NCBI GenBank assembly: GCA_046757465.1
Contig: JBHHYH010000022.1
Span: forward strand, 1-42,186
Direction: 5' to 3'
DNA length: 42,186 bases
From: Scalindua_A sp046757465
GTDB taxonomy: Bacteria; Planctomycetota; Brocadiia; Brocadiales; Scalinduaceae
Notes under the pieces: model-generated
What the model was told of the DNA's origin: nothing
The model's input: only the letters and a program-made list of their open reading frames with translations
Databases searched by the model: none
Translations under genes and position numbers: made by a program
Part shown: positions 1 to 9,259 of the stretch, one piece after another
How positions within the stretch are numbered: the stretch's first letter is position 1
Layout: every line of letters begins with the position of its first letter

Positions 1-229
1 AACAGGAGGGAGAGAAGATAATTATTAAATTACCTAAAATTAAATGAGAGTTAAAACCTTGAAGGTTTCATGATTCTCTAAGATTACTTTAAAGTTATTG
101 GAAATTTAATTTTCAACCCAATGCATCTTATTAAAATAGGGAACAATATCTCTTGCAACTTTGTTCTTGTTTTTAAAGATATTTTCAATCTTCTTTTCAG
201 CATAAGTATGAAATTTTAACTTTTTAAAT

Positions 230-1387
230 ATGAGAAAATATAGCAAAGATAACATTTTTGATTTAAAAGACGTATATCAGAAATTACAGAGGCTGGCAAC
301 AGTAATTAACGATTCTAACGATGCCGTTACATTGCAGGATCTTGAAGGAAACATTCTTGCATGGAATGCGGGCGCAGAGAAAATGTATGGTTGGAATGCA
401 AAAGAAGCCCTTAATATGAATATTAAGGATATTGTACCACGTAATAAGAAAGACGAAGAACTTGAATTATTGAATAAATTGGCGAAGGGAGAATTTGCAA
501 ATTCTTTCGAAACACAAAGAAAAAATAAGGATGGTAAAATACTTGATATATGGCTCACGGCAACAGTTATGACCGATGAAGACAATAAGCCATGCAGTAT
601 AGCAACGACCGAAAGAGATATTACTCAAATTAAGTCTACAGAAAATAAACTAAGACGGTCCAGGGAAGAATTGCTAAGAAAGAACAAAGAACTTTTTGTG
701 CTAAATGAGCAAAAAAATAAATTTTTAGGAATCGCTGCACACGATCTTAGAAGCCCTATCGTTATAGCAATGCAGGCTGCCTCGTTGTTGCAAGATAAAC
801 TAAAAGGGAAAGTATATGAACAAGAACAACACCTAGTAAATATGATAAAAAAGTCAAGCTCTCATTTGCTAAACCTCGTGAATGATTTATTAGACGTATC
901 AAAAATAGAGAGTGGAAGACTTGATCTGAGTCTAATAACACAAGATTACCAGTTATTTCTTAAAGAAAACGTAGAGTTAATGCAAATATTAGCAGCAAAA
1001 AAGGACGTTGCTATTAAGATAAAATGTAACAGTGAAATTCCTCCATTTAAATTCGATACTGAAAGGATGAAACAGGTAATTAACAATTTATTAAATAATG
1101 CGATAGCTTTTTCACCTGAAAATACAACTATAAATATTGTGGTAAGCAAAAATAATAGATACGTAACAACCAAGATTATTGATAATGGCCCTGGTATTCC
1201 AGAAGGAGAGGTTTCTAAAATATTTGAAGAATTTTATAAGAATGATTATCATTCGAAAGGTTTTACAAAGTCAACGGGTTTGGGATTGGCGATTGTCAAA
1301 AAGATAATAAAAACGCATGGGGGGGAGGTTGGTGTAGAAAGTAAAGAAGGTAAGGGAGCATCTTTTTATTTCACACTACCTATTTAA
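230..1387 (+). CDS. PAS domain sensor histidine kinase, cytoplasmic
   Basis: This is a soluble two-component sensor kinase of 385 aa. A PAS domain covers about residues 18-135, ending in the typical TTERDIT motif. A short coiled coil follows (about 137-165), then a HisKA dimerisation domain with the phospho-acceptor His171 (FLGIAAHDLRSP). The HATPase_c domain shows the N box (INNLLNNAIAF, about 284-294), the G1 box DNGPGIP (318-324) and the G2 box TGLGLAIV (349-356). No membrane segment or signal peptide is visible, so it probably senses an internal cue through the PAS domain. No response regulator lies next to it, so its partner is unknown. The upstream 229 bases are AT-rich and show no gene. 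Confidence 0.92.
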   Translation: MRKYSKDNIFDLKDVYQKLQRLATVINDSNDAVTLQDLEGNILAWNAGAEKMYGWNAKEALNMNIKDIVPRNKKDEELELLNKLAKGEFANSFETQRKNKDGKILDIWLTATVMTDEDNKPCSIATTERDITQIKSTENKLRRSREELLRKNKELFVLNEQKNKFLGIAAHDLRSPIVIAMQAASLLQDKLKGKVYEQEQHLVNMIKKSSSHLLNLVNDLLDVSKIESGRLDLSLITQDYQLFLKENVELMQILAAKKDVAIKIKCNSEIPPFKFDTERMKQVINNLLNNAIAFSPENTTINIVVSKNNRYVTTKIIDNGPGIPEGEVSKIFEEFYKNDYHSKGFTKSTGLGLAIVKKIIKTHGGEVGVESKEGKGASFYFTLPI

Positions 1388-1477
1388 TTTAGGAATCTCC
1401 CGCTGGCAGGTTGTTTTCAGAACTTTAAAAAGGGCAATGTTACCAACTACTCCTTAATAAGTACATAGGTTTATAAT

Positions 1478-2197
1478 ATGATAAGTATAAATGAACTAAG
1501 GCGCAATTTTGGGCCAATAGTAGCCGTCAACGGTGTATCCTTTAACGTTGGAAAGGGAGAGGTGTTGGGTTTTCTAGGTCCTAATGGAGCAGGCAAGAGT
1601 ACGGTGATGAAGATGTTGGCCTGCTTCCTAAGACCGGACAGTGGAACGGCTACCGTATGCGGATATGACATCTTAAAAAACCCGATTGAAGTAAAAAGAT
1701 CTATCGGTTATCTGGCTGAAAATGTACCATTATATAATGAAATGACGGTTGGAGATTTATTAAACTTTGTCTGTGATGCAAGGGGAATTAATGGCAAAAA
1801 CCGTAAGCAATCACTGGATCGAATTGTCCCGATGTGCTCTATTGAATCTGTATACCATCAGACAATCGAAACCTTGTCAAAGGGATATAAACGCCGTGTG
1901 GGATTGGCACAGACTCTAATACACGATCCGGATGTCCTGATCCTCGATGAACCTACTGATGGACTTGACCCTAATCAAAAACATGAGGTCAGGGAACTTA
2001 TTAATAATATGTCTAAAGATAAGTGTATTATTGTGTCTACTCACATTCTCGAAGAGGTAGAAGCCGTATGCTCAAGGGTCATAATCATATCCAGAGGAGA
2101 AATACAGGTAGATTCTACACCTGAAAGGTTGAAGGAAGAGCACCAATGCGGCCTCGACGAGATTTTCCGTAAGATTACGAGGACGAAAGTGGCATAA
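1478..2197 (+). CDS. ABC transporter ATP-binding protein (GldA-like)
   Basis: This is the nucleotide-binding subunit of an ABC-2 type system (239 aa). It has Walker A GPNGAGKST (34-42), the signature LSKGYKRR (133-140), Walker B VLILDEPTDGLDP with catalytic Glu158, and the H-loop His189. It is the first gene of a same-strand cluster with a six-helix permease, a GldG-like protein and a DUF4340 protein. In Bacteroidetes, GldA/F/G serve gliding motility, but this gene set is widespread in non-gliding bacteria, including planctomycetes, where its substrate is unknown. Export or membrane remodelling is an inference. Confidence 0.93.
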   Translation: MISINELRRNFGPIVAVNGVSFNVGKGEVLGFLGPNGAGKSTVMKMLACFLRPDSGTATVCGYDILKNPIEVKRSIGYLAENVPLYNEMTVGDLLNFVCDARGINGKNRKQSLDRIVPMCSIESVYHQTIETLSKGYKRRVGLAQTLIHDPDVLILDEPTDGLDPNQKHEVRELINNMSKDKCIIVSTHILEEVEAVCSRVIIISRGEIQVDSTPERLKEEHQCGLDEIFRKITRTKVA

Positions 2198-2253
2198 ACT
2201 TTCTCCTCTTTTCTTCATTGTAATAATATTGTAATTTACAGTGGAACCCATAA

Positions 2254-2985
2254 ATGCATAGCTTTTCTGCGGTATTCAAAAGGGAGTTGAGATCATACTT
2301 CACCACCCCCGTTGCATACGTATTTCTCGTAGTTTTCCTGTTTTTTTCTGGCTATCTGACTTTCAAACAGGGGTTCTTTGAAATACGGCAGGCAGATATG
2401 CGGATATTCTTTATGAATATGCCGCTATTGTTCGTTTTTATGGTACCTGCGACAGCAATGCGTCTGTGGTCTGAAGAACGCAGGATCGGTTCTATTGAAC
2501 TCCTCCTTACTCTACCGATTACGGTAACACAGGCCGTCTTGGGCAAATTCTTTGCTGCATGGCTTTTTCTCATAATAGCATTGGCATTAACCTTTCCCAT
2601 GGTAATAACCGTTAGTTTCCTGGGTAACCCTGATGTTGGTTTGATAATTAACGGTTACCTGGGCAGCGTGTTAATGGCAGGAAGTTTTCTTGCCGTTGGA
2701 TGCTTTTTTTCTGCCGTCAGTAAAAACCAGGTTATAAGCTTTGTGCTTTCAGTAGTTGTCTGTGCAATACTCGTATATGCAGGATTGCCGTCAACCCTGA
2801 ATTATCTTTCAACGTTTTTACCGGCAGGTTTAGTTTCTGCAATTGGAAATATGAGTCTTCAGTCACATTTTGAATCTATCCAGAAGGGAGTACTGGAATT
2901 TAAAGACATTTCTTACTTCATATTGTTAATAATTGGTTGGATTGCTGCATGTAGTTTTATTTTAGACGAAAGGAAAACCAGTTAA
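2254..2985 (+). CDS. ABC-2 type transporter permease (GldF-like)
   Basis: This is an integral membrane permease of 243 aa with six predicted helices. The first spans about residues 16-37 and the last lies near the C-terminus (about 219-236). The stretch RLWSEERRIGSIELLLTLP after helix 2 is the cytoplasmic coupling motif typical of this ABC-2 subfamily. Its stop codon overlaps the start of the next gene by one base (TAATG), so translation is probably coupled. It would pair with the ATPase 56 bases upstream. Confidence 0.9.
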   Translation: MHSFSAVFKRELRSYFTTPVAYVFLVVFLFFSGYLTFKQGFFEIRQADMRIFFMNMPLLFVFMVPATAMRLWSEERRIGSIELLLTLPITVTQAVLGKFFAAWLFLIIALALTFPMVITVSFLGNPDVGLIINGYLGSVLMAGSFLAVGCFFSAVSKNQVISFVLSVVVCAILVYAGLPSTLNYLSTFLPAGLVSAIGNMSLQSHFESIQKGVLEFKDISYFILLIIGWIAACSFILDERKTS

Positions 2986-4979
2986 TGAACAGGAGCGTGA
3001 AAGTAATTATCGGTATTATCCTTGTTCTGGTGATCACCTTCTGCGCAATTAGTATCTGTCAGTATATTGGTAAATCATTGAAGGTTGATGTAACAGAACA
3101 AAACCTCTATACGCTTTCAGATGGGACAAAGACCATATTAGCCAAACTGAACCAGCCGGTTAAAGTAAAGCTTTACTATGCAAAGACAGCCGCATTGAAA
3201 GGGTCCGATCAGATTCAATATTTTAATAATTATTACCAGTTTGTTAAGGCGTTGCTTGAAGAATATGCCTCAGAGGCCAAAGGTATGATTGATCTGCGCA
3301 TAATCGACCCAAGACCTTTTTCAGAAGAGGAAGTACAGGCATTAAGATATGGACTGAAAAGATTTCCAATAACCGAGGAGGAGAGTTTCTTTTTCGGGCT
3401 TGTGGTCCAAACACAGTTTGGAGTTGAAAAGGTTATTCCATTATTTTCTCCAGAACGGCAAAGTTTTGTTGAGTACGACATAAGTTACCTGATAGACACC
3501 GCTATAACAAGGCAGAAAACTAAAATTGGTATCTTAAGTTCGCTACCGGTAATGGGAAGTGATGTAAGCGGCTATATGGCACAGATGATGCAGATGCAGG
3601 GGCAACGGCCTAAACCGGCCTGGACGTTAGTTGAACAACTACGCCGACAGTATGAAGTCAAGGGCATCGCCGCCAATATAGATGATATTCAGGACGTTGA
3701 TATTCTGCTTGTTATTCATCCAAAAGATTTACCGGAGAAGACCTTGTTTGCAATTGACCAATTTGTGCTCAAAGGCGGGAGGGCAATAATTTGCGTTGAC
3801 CCTCACTGCTTTGCAGACCCGCCTGATCAAGCGGCAATGCAGAGAGGTGCGTCTCCCTCACAAAGCTCAGACCTGAACCGCCTTTTACATAATTGGGGCG
3901 TAGAGATGCCTCCAAAGACCTTCGCTGGTGACCGTAACCTGGCGCTGAAGGCATCAATAATGGAGAACCAGAGGCCGGAGCAGATAATCGGTTTCCTGAA
4001 TCTGACGCCACAATGCTTTAATCCTGATAGTGTTATTACGGCTGATCTGAATCAGATCAGAATGTTATTCCCGGGTGTATTGAAAGAAGTAAATAATTCA
4101 GACAACAAAGAAGGTGACATAGAGATTAACCGAAGGCCGCTCCTGCTTACAACCAACAGAGGAAACAGTTGGACCCTGAGCAGTCCGTATGAATTAATGA
4201 TGCTGAACCCATCGCAACTCATGCAAAAGTTTGTTGACGGCACAGAGCCGGTAACTATGGGTTATCTACTTACAGGTAAGTTCAAAAGCAGCTTTCCGGA
4301 AGGTATTGAGGTAGAAGTAGAGACAGGCGGAGGGGAATCTTCCAGCGAATCAGAAAAACCGGAAGAAAAAAAGAAAACCGAAAAGAGAAGAGTGACGGGC
4401 ATAACAGAGGCAACCGAAGATTGCACAGTGGCAGTTTTTGCAGATGTTGATTTTATAAGTGACATGGTGGCATATCAAAGAACTTTTATAGGAAGTATAG
4501 CCATTGGAGACAATGCGACCTTAATGATGAACACAATCGACGAATTGAGAGGGTCGAGTGACCTGATTTCTATCAGATCACGTGGAAACTTCAGACGTCC
4601 TTTTGTAGTAGTTGATAATATTGAAAAACAGGCGGAAAGAGCAACTGCTGCGGAAGAAGCCAGGATTAATGCAGAAATATCAGGTTTTAAGAACGAATTA
4701 AACAGCATTATATCATCTGCCAAAGAGGGAGAAGAAGAGATTATTGGAAGCTCCATTCTACAAAAGAAAAAAGACCTTGAATTAAAGTTGCATGAGGCCC
4801 AGCGAAAGTTACGCCGTGTTAAGATGAAGAAGCGCGAGCAAATTGAAAGCCTTGGCAACATACTTCGGAATTTCAACATGCTGATGGCTCCGGTAATTAT
4901 ACTCATGGTTGCCATAGTATTGGGCATACGGCGATCAATAAGAAAAAGACATTATATCAGCCACGCAAGCGATGCATAG
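2985..4979 (+). CDS. GldG-like auxiliary component of ABC transporter
   Basis: This is a 664-aa membrane-anchored protein. It has an N-terminal helix (about residues 6-28), then the conserved DVTEQNLYTLSDGTKTIL segment that marks GldG/COG3225 proteins. A large extracytoplasmic domain of the DUF4350/GldG type follows. Near residues 445-470 there is an acidic/lysine-rich linker (ESSSESEKPEEKKKTEKRR). A charged, probably coiled-coil region (about 550-625) leads to a C-terminal helix (about 630-648). It starts one base inside the stop of the permease gene. The role of the family is poorly known. It is thought to act as the extracytoplasmic partner of the permease. Confidence 0.88.
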   Translation: MNRSVKVIIGIILVLVITFCAISICQYIGKSLKVDVTEQNLYTLSDGTKTILAKLNQPVKVKLYYAKTAALKGSDQIQYFNNYYQFVKALLEEYASEAKGMIDLRIIDPRPFSEEEVQALRYGLKRFPITEEESFFFGLVVQTQFGVEKVIPLFSPERQSFVEYDISYLIDTAITRQKTKIGILSSLPVMGSDVSGYMAQMMQMQGQRPKPAWTLVEQLRRQYEVKGIAANIDDIQDVDILLVIHPKDLPEKTLFAIDQFVLKGGRAIICVDPHCFADPPDQAAMQRGASPSQSSDLNRLLHNWGVEMPPKTFAGDRNLALKASIMENQRPEQIIGFLNLTPQCFNPDSVITADLNQIRMLFPGVLKEVNNSDNKEGDIEINRRPLLLTTNRGNSWTLSSPYELMMLNPSQLMQKFVDGTEPVTMGYLLTGKFKSSFPEGIEVEVETGGGESSSESEKPEEKKKTEKRRVTGITEATEDCTVAVFADVDFISDMVAYQRTFIGSIAIGDNATLMMNTIDELRGSSDLISIRSRGNFRRPFVVVDNIEKQAERATAAEEARINAEISGFKNELNSIISSAKEGEEEIIGSSILQKKKDLELKLHEAQRKLRRVKMKKREQIESLGNILRNFNMLMAPVIILMVAIVLGIRRSIRKRHYISHASDA

Positions 4980-5079
4980 TGTGGCTGAACGAAAATTTAC
5001 AATTTTTTGTAGACACAATAAAGATGGATTAAGGCCAGTTGCCTGAGAACGAATCTACACATAATTTATTGAAAGGTAG

Positions 5080-5130
5080 GGTGGGTTAAGCGTCTGTCCG
5101 CCAGCTTGTTAGGCGGGAAACGAACCCACC
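5080..5130. repeat. GC-rich hairpin between GldG-like and DUF4340 genes
   Basis: Perfect 8-bp outer arms GGTGGGTT (5080-5087) and AACCCACC (5123-5130) enclose a second inverted pair, GTCCGCC and GGCGGGA. It lies in the 199-base gap of an otherwise compact cluster. The inner sequence resembles the GC-rich palindromic family found elsewhere in the window, so this may be a degenerate copy. It could also act as an mRNA-stabilising or attenuating hairpin. Confidence 0.6.
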
Positions 5131-5178
5131 ATCATACAAATACCATTGATTTTGGTCTTCATGGATTAGGAATTCACA

Positions 5179-6255
5179 ATGAACAACAAAAAACTTATTA
5201 TATTAGGCATCATAACGGTCTGCATGGTTGCCTGGGCAATAGTTCAGGCGCATTTTTCAAACAGGCCGGGGAAGGCACTTGAGACATCAACCTATCTCAT
5301 ACAGGGGCTTGATCCCACAAATATAGATAGGATAATTTTGGGCACGGGTGAAAATGAGGTTGTCTTAAAGCGTAATGGAGGACAATTTGTTGTTACTAAC
5401 AAACATAATTATCCGGCTGAATCTAAAGAAATAAACAATCTTATCACAACATGTCTGGATATAAAAACTGAAGAATTATTTACAGACAACCCATCAAATT
5501 ATAAAGATCTCGGTGTGACGGAAGAAGATGCCAAATACGTTGTTAAATTTCTTAAACAGGGATCAGAACTCATGGTTGGTGTAGTAGTAGGCAAGACCAA
5601 AGATCAGGGACGCTGCACCTTTGTAAGGATGATTCCCGGTAACAAGGTATACGTAACCCTGGAACGTCCGTGGATTAAAGACCAGGCGTTGAATTATATT
5701 GACAGGGGACTTGTTTCTGTAGACCGCAAGGATATTGAATCGGTAACTGTCAGTTCATCAGATGAGGCTTATACACTGAAAGCAAAAGATGATGGTGAGG
5801 GAATTATACTAGAGAATCAACCGCCAGGCAAGAAACTGAAGGATAGTAATTGTGAGACCGTATTTACTGCATTAAATAATCTGAGGTTTGAAGATGTAAA
5901 GAAAGCTTCTGGTACAGACGAAGAATTAAATTTTAACAGGCAGTTTGTCTGCAGGCTGAAGGACTCGACTGTTTATACAATGAAAATCGCACAGAAGGAT
6001 GATAAGACTTATATAAAATGCCAAGCCGACTTTACAGACAAAACACCTGTTACCAAGGAAAAAGGAATTATTGAGTCTGAAGAAGAGCTTAAGAAAAAGG
6101 AAGCAAAACTACTTGCCCAAGACAAAGCGGAAGAATTTTCTTCAAGACACAGAAACTGGGTCTATGAAATTTCAGAAAGTGACGCCGGTAAACTCGTAAA
6201 GAAACTTTCTGAATTATTCGAGAATGAAAAAGAGGAGGAAACAAAAAATAAATAA
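5179..6255 (+). CDS. DUF4340 domain protein, membrane-anchored
   Basis: This is a 358-aa protein with an N-terminal membrane anchor (about residues 5-25, ILGIITVCMVAWAIV). A periplasmic or extracytoplasmic body matches the DUF4340 pattern: a repeated beta-rich fold with segments such as LDPTNIDRIIL near the N-terminus and YIDRGLVSVDRKDIESVTV in the middle. The C-terminus is Lys/Glu-rich. DUF4340 genes regularly follow GldF/GldG-like genes, which supports a role as another extracytoplasmic component of the ABC system. The biochemical function is unknown. Confidence 0.85.
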   Translation: MNNKKLIILGIITVCMVAWAIVQAHFSNRPGKALETSTYLIQGLDPTNIDRIILGTGENEVVLKRNGGQFVVTNKHNYPAESKEINNLITTCLDIKTEELFTDNPSNYKDLGVTEEDAKYVVKFLKQGSELMVGVVVGKTKDQGRCTFVRMIPGNKVYVTLERPWIKDQALNYIDRGLVSVDRKDIESVTVSSSDEAYTLKAKDDGEGIILENQPPGKKLKDSNCETVFTALNNLRFEDVKKASGTDEELNFNRQFVCRLKDSTVYTMKIAQKDDKTYIKCQADFTDKTPVTKEKGIIESEEELKKKEAKLLAQDKAEEFSSRHRNWVYEISESDAGKLVKKLSELFENEKEEETKNK

Positions 6256-6463
6256 TCTTTTTTTCTTATCCCTTATTTCCAAAGATTATCAAATTGTATT
6301 CAACTCACGCGGAATAGAAAGGGATGAATAGGGATCTCCAGTATATGGCTGAAACTATAACTCATTATGTTATAAAAGGGTAGTACCATAACAGCCACTA
6401 AAACACATAAAAATTGTAGCAACTTCCCTCAATTATAAATGGCACTAGGCGGGTATAAAGGGG

Positions 6464-6727
6464 TTAATTCAATTCATAGAGTCGATCTTCTAAAACATCT
6501 GATTTATCCGGAGACGTATTACCTATAGAATATGTACTTGTTGCCATTCTTTCGTTTAATAAGCCACACCTTTCACATACGCGGTTATAAGGGCCTTTGC
6601 TAAGAAAGTTCTTTCCACATTTTAAGCAAAGCCTCTTCTTCTTCGATCTAACTCTTGTAATATTAGATTTTTCTCTTAATCTCTTTTTTTTCTTGTTTGA
6701 AATTATGTAGCCGGAAGTATTTTTCAT
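6464..6727 (-). CDS. Small basic zinc-ribbon protein, function unknown
   Basis: This is an 87-aa protein with a Lys/Arg-rich N-terminal half and one four-cysteine zinc ribbon, CLKCGKNFLSKGPYNRVCERC. The open frame extends 14 codons further upstream. The start at 6727 was chosen because an AGGAGG sequence (6742-6737 on this strand) sits 9 bases in front of it. The basic tail plus zinc ribbon suggests a nucleic-acid or ribosome-binding protein, but I do not recognise a family. It is transcribed divergently from the ABC/hppA operon. Confidence 0.7.
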   Translation of the reverse strand: MKNTSGYIISNKKKKRLREKSNITRVRSKKKRLCLKCGKNFLSKGPYNRVCERCGLLNERMATSTYSIGNTSPDKSDVLEDRLYELN

Positions 6728-6933
6728 GTTCGTTCTCCTCCTTTTATATGCAAACAAAAAAATCACCAAAAAAGTTCCCTAATCTTCATTTTTTGGTTGC
6801 GTTTTAGGATGTTTTTAAAGCACAAATTTTGATGTTTTTTACATGTTGATTCCTTCAAGTTGCGTATTGATATTTAGCTTGACTTTTATATTGATTTATG
6901 TAAATTTATAACCAAATTTGATGAAACCTAGAA

Positions 6934-6974
6934 TGCCCACATCAGAAGAGTAATTTTTGATGTGGGCACTCTTT
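6934..6974 (+). promoter_or_regulatory. Stem-loop in the leader of the ABC/hppA operon
   Basis: There is a perfect 11-bp stem, TGCCCACATCA (6934-6944) pairing with TGATGTGGGCA (6958-6968), with a 13-base loop. It is followed by CTCTTTTATT. The structure ends about 20 bases before the TTG start at 6994. On the plus strand no gene precedes it within 650 bases, so it is better explained as a leader attenuator or an operator palindrome than as an ordinary end-of-gene terminator. Confidence 0.55.
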
Positions 6975-6993
6975 TATTAAAAAATTCGCATAA

Positions 6994-7938
6994 TTGGATA
7001 ATAATATCGCCATAAAAATAGAAGGATTGACAAAAGTTTACAAGGGCTTTTGGGGCCGTAAAAAGGTATTAGCCCTGGATAAGCTGAATATACATATACA
7101 GAAAGGCAAAATCTTTGGTTTGCTCGGTCCTAATGGTTCTGGAAAAACAACTACTATAAAGCTTCTTTTAGGATTAATATTTCCAACTGAAGGCAGGGCA
7201 TACGTATTGGGGAAGCCAACAGACGATGTGGCTATAAAGAGCAGGATCGGTTTTCTTCCGGAAGAATCCTGTTTTTACAGGTTTTTAAATGCAGATGAGA
7301 CCCTGGATTTTTACGGTCAATTATTTAGTATCCACAGAAAGGAGAGAAAATTAAGAATAAATAGACTTATTGATCAGGTAGGGCTTGAATTTGCAAGAAA
7401 AAGACCCTTGAGGCAATATTCAAAGGGAATGTTGCGTAGAATAGGTATTGCTCAAGCATTGATAAATGATCCAGACTTAATTATCCTTGATGAACCAACC
7501 AGCGGGCTTGATCCTATTGGCACTAGAGAAACAAAGGATATAATTCTTGCGTTAAAAAAGCAAGGGAAGACCGTTCTTTTATGTTCTCATCTCTTATCTG
7601 ATGTCCAAGACATTTGCGATAGGATAGCGATCCTTGATAGAGGTAAGTTACAAATTGCCGGAACAATTGATGAATTACTTTCCCGTAAAGACGTTGTTGA
7701 AGTGTTAATTCGTAATTTATCGGATGAAGCGATAAGTGAAGTTGAGGTATTTATAAAGGAAAAACAAGGGGAAGTCATCTCAATCAAGAACCCCTCCAAT
7801 ACACTTGAAGATTTATTCTTAAAAATAGTTCAGGAGCGAAACAGTTCCTTTCGGGACAGGAATAAAAGAGGCTACGAATTTGATCAAATCGGGTCAGAAG
7901 CGATGAGTAAAAGTAATAAAACCGATCAATTAAATTGA
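6994..7938 (+). CDS. ABC transporter ATP-binding protein
   Basis: This is a 314-aa ABC ATPase. It has Walker A GPNGSGKTT (45-53), signature YSKGMLRR (142-149), Walker B LIILDEPTSGLDP (162-174) and H-loop His199. An accessory C-terminal region (about 225-314) is typical of ATPases that pair with ABC-2 permeases. The start is a TTG codon and no clear ribosome-binding site precedes it. It is the first gene of a four-gene operon (ATPase, permease, anchored helical protein, pyrophosphatase) with very short gaps or overlaps. The substrate cannot be told from sequence. Confidence 0.92.
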   Translation: MDNNIAIKIEGLTKVYKGFWGRKKVLALDKLNIHIQKGKIFGLLGPNGSGKTTTIKLLLGLIFPTEGRAYVLGKPTDDVAIKSRIGFLPEESCFYRFLNADETLDFYGQLFSIHRKERKLRINRLIDQVGLEFARKRPLRQYSKGMLRRIGIAQALINDPDLIILDEPTSGLDPIGTRETKDIILALKKQGKTVLLCSHLLSDVQDICDRIAILDRGKLQIAGTIDELLSRKDVVEVLIRNLSDEAISEVEVFIKEKQGEVISIKNPSNTLEDLFLKIVQERNSSFRDRNKRGYEFDQIGSEAMSKSNKTDQLN

Positions 7939-7954
7939 AAGGTTTATAATATAT

Positions 7955-9256
7955 GTGATACAATCTATGCAGCAAATTCTAGTAATAGCAAAGCAAACGT
8001 TTAGGGAAGCAGTCAGGAATAAGATATTGCTTATTTTTGTTATTCTTAGTCTGATTGCTATTTGCTGCTCCTTTTTCATGCCAGTTGTTGGTGATGGTGG
8101 AGAAAGAGTAAAGATTGTCGAATCCATGTGTCTGCGTTCCATTACCTTTTTTGGAATACTGGCAGCGATTTTGCTCTCCGCATCGTCTATTCCAACCGAT
8201 ATAGAAGACAAGCTACTTTGGACGATAACCACAAAACCAATTAGCCGAACCAACTTAATCTTTGGAAAAATCACAGGTTTTATTTACATAATAGGATTAT
8301 TGCTATTAATAATGGGTAGTGTCAGCTATGCCTTGATTAGATTTACAGCCTCAAGGCAAGATGTTCAAAATGGAAAGGAACTCCTGGCACGAGAGAAATT
8401 TGAACCTTCAGATTTGCAAGTAACAGGGGAGTCAGCAAAAAATACCGGAAGTGTTTACTGGGTAGAAGGTGGAGGAAGAGGAACGTCTAAATGGGACTTT
8501 GAAGGGTTAGTTTACAAAGAAAGACCTGATGAACTCGAGATTGAGACAAAAGTGCTTGTGGAAAGTAAAAAAAGATTTACAAGAAAAATTCCCATAAACA
8601 TCAAAATTATAAATCCTTATACAGGAAAGGTACAAGTCGAATCAATAGAGGTATCTAACAACAAACCAGCTTCGTTGAAATTAAGCACTAAAACTTTAGA
8701 AGGGAGTGAAAAATTAACGCTTGTAATATCACCAAAGAATCCCGGGGATTTTATTGGTATGAGTTCCGATAGTTTAAGGGTTTTTTTTGGGGGAAAGAGT
8801 TTTGAATATAATTTTCTTAAGGGGTTAACTATAATCTCATCCCAATTCATCTTGATGATAGTAATAGCAACACTGGGGTCTACTTTCCTTTCTCTGCCTG
8901 TTAATATTCTCTTTTGTTTGTTTATATTCTTTTGTGGTAATATAATTGATTTTATGCGTGACTTGTCAACGGTTATTAATGTCTTTGGAGCGCACGAACA
9001 TGAGCACGGGGTATCAGCCGTTGTAAATAAACCAAACACAATCATATTTTTGTTAAATTATATTTTGAAAAAACCTTTGTTAGCGTTGAGTTATGTACTA
9101 CCAAATTTTAAAAACTTCAATGTAGGGTATTATTTTATTGATAGTATAAATATTCCATACAGAAAGATATTCTCAAGCTTTGGTTATGCGTTTTTGTATG
9201 CCTTGATTTGTCTACCTCTATCATTTGCGGTTTTTAAGAGAAGAGAATTTGCTTGA
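7955..9256 (+). CDS. ABC-2 type permease with large extracytoplasmic insert
   Basis: This is a 433-aa membrane protein. Two helices near the N-terminus (about 24-45 and 108-130) are followed by a soluble, beta-rich insert (about 135-285). About four further helices lie in the C-terminal third. The N-terminal QTFREAVRNKILLIF segment is the usual start of ABC-2 permeases of the NosY/NatB type. The listed start is GTG at 7955, with GAAAGG 12 bases upstream. An in-frame ATG at 7967 is the alternative. It lies 16 bases behind the ATPase gene, and the two should form one transporter. Confidence 0.87.
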   Translation: MIQSMQQILVIAKQTFREAVRNKILLIFVILSLIAICCSFFMPVVGDGGERVKIVESMCLRSITFFGILAAILLSASSIPTDIEDKLLWTITTKPISRTNLIFGKITGFIYIIGLLLLIMGSVSYALIRFTASRQDVQNGKELLAREKFEPSDLQVTGESAKNTGSVYWVEGGGRGTSKWDFEGLVYKERPDELEIETKVLVESKKRFTRKIPINIKIINPYTGKVQVESIEVSNNKPASLKLSTKTLEGSEKLTLVISPKNPGDFIGMSSDSLRVFFGGKSFEYNFLKGLTIISSQFILMIVIATLGSTFLSLPVNILFCLFIFFCGNIIDFMRDLSTVINVFGAHEHEHGVSAVVNKPNTIIFLLNYILKKPLLALSYVLPNFKNFNVGYYFIDSINIPYRKIFSSFGYAFLYALICLPLSFAVFKRREFA

Positions 9257-9259
9257 GAT

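Noticed and set aside
4475..4927. 150-codon minus-strand ORF opposite the GldG-like gene
   Set aside because: It lies fully inside a well-supported gene in the opposite direction, has no ribosome-binding site and resembles no family.
1478..6255. Gliding motility locus
   Set aside because: Only GldA/F/G-like proteins are present. The core gliding genes (gldK-N, spr genes) are not in the window, and such ABC clusters are common in non-gliding bacteria.
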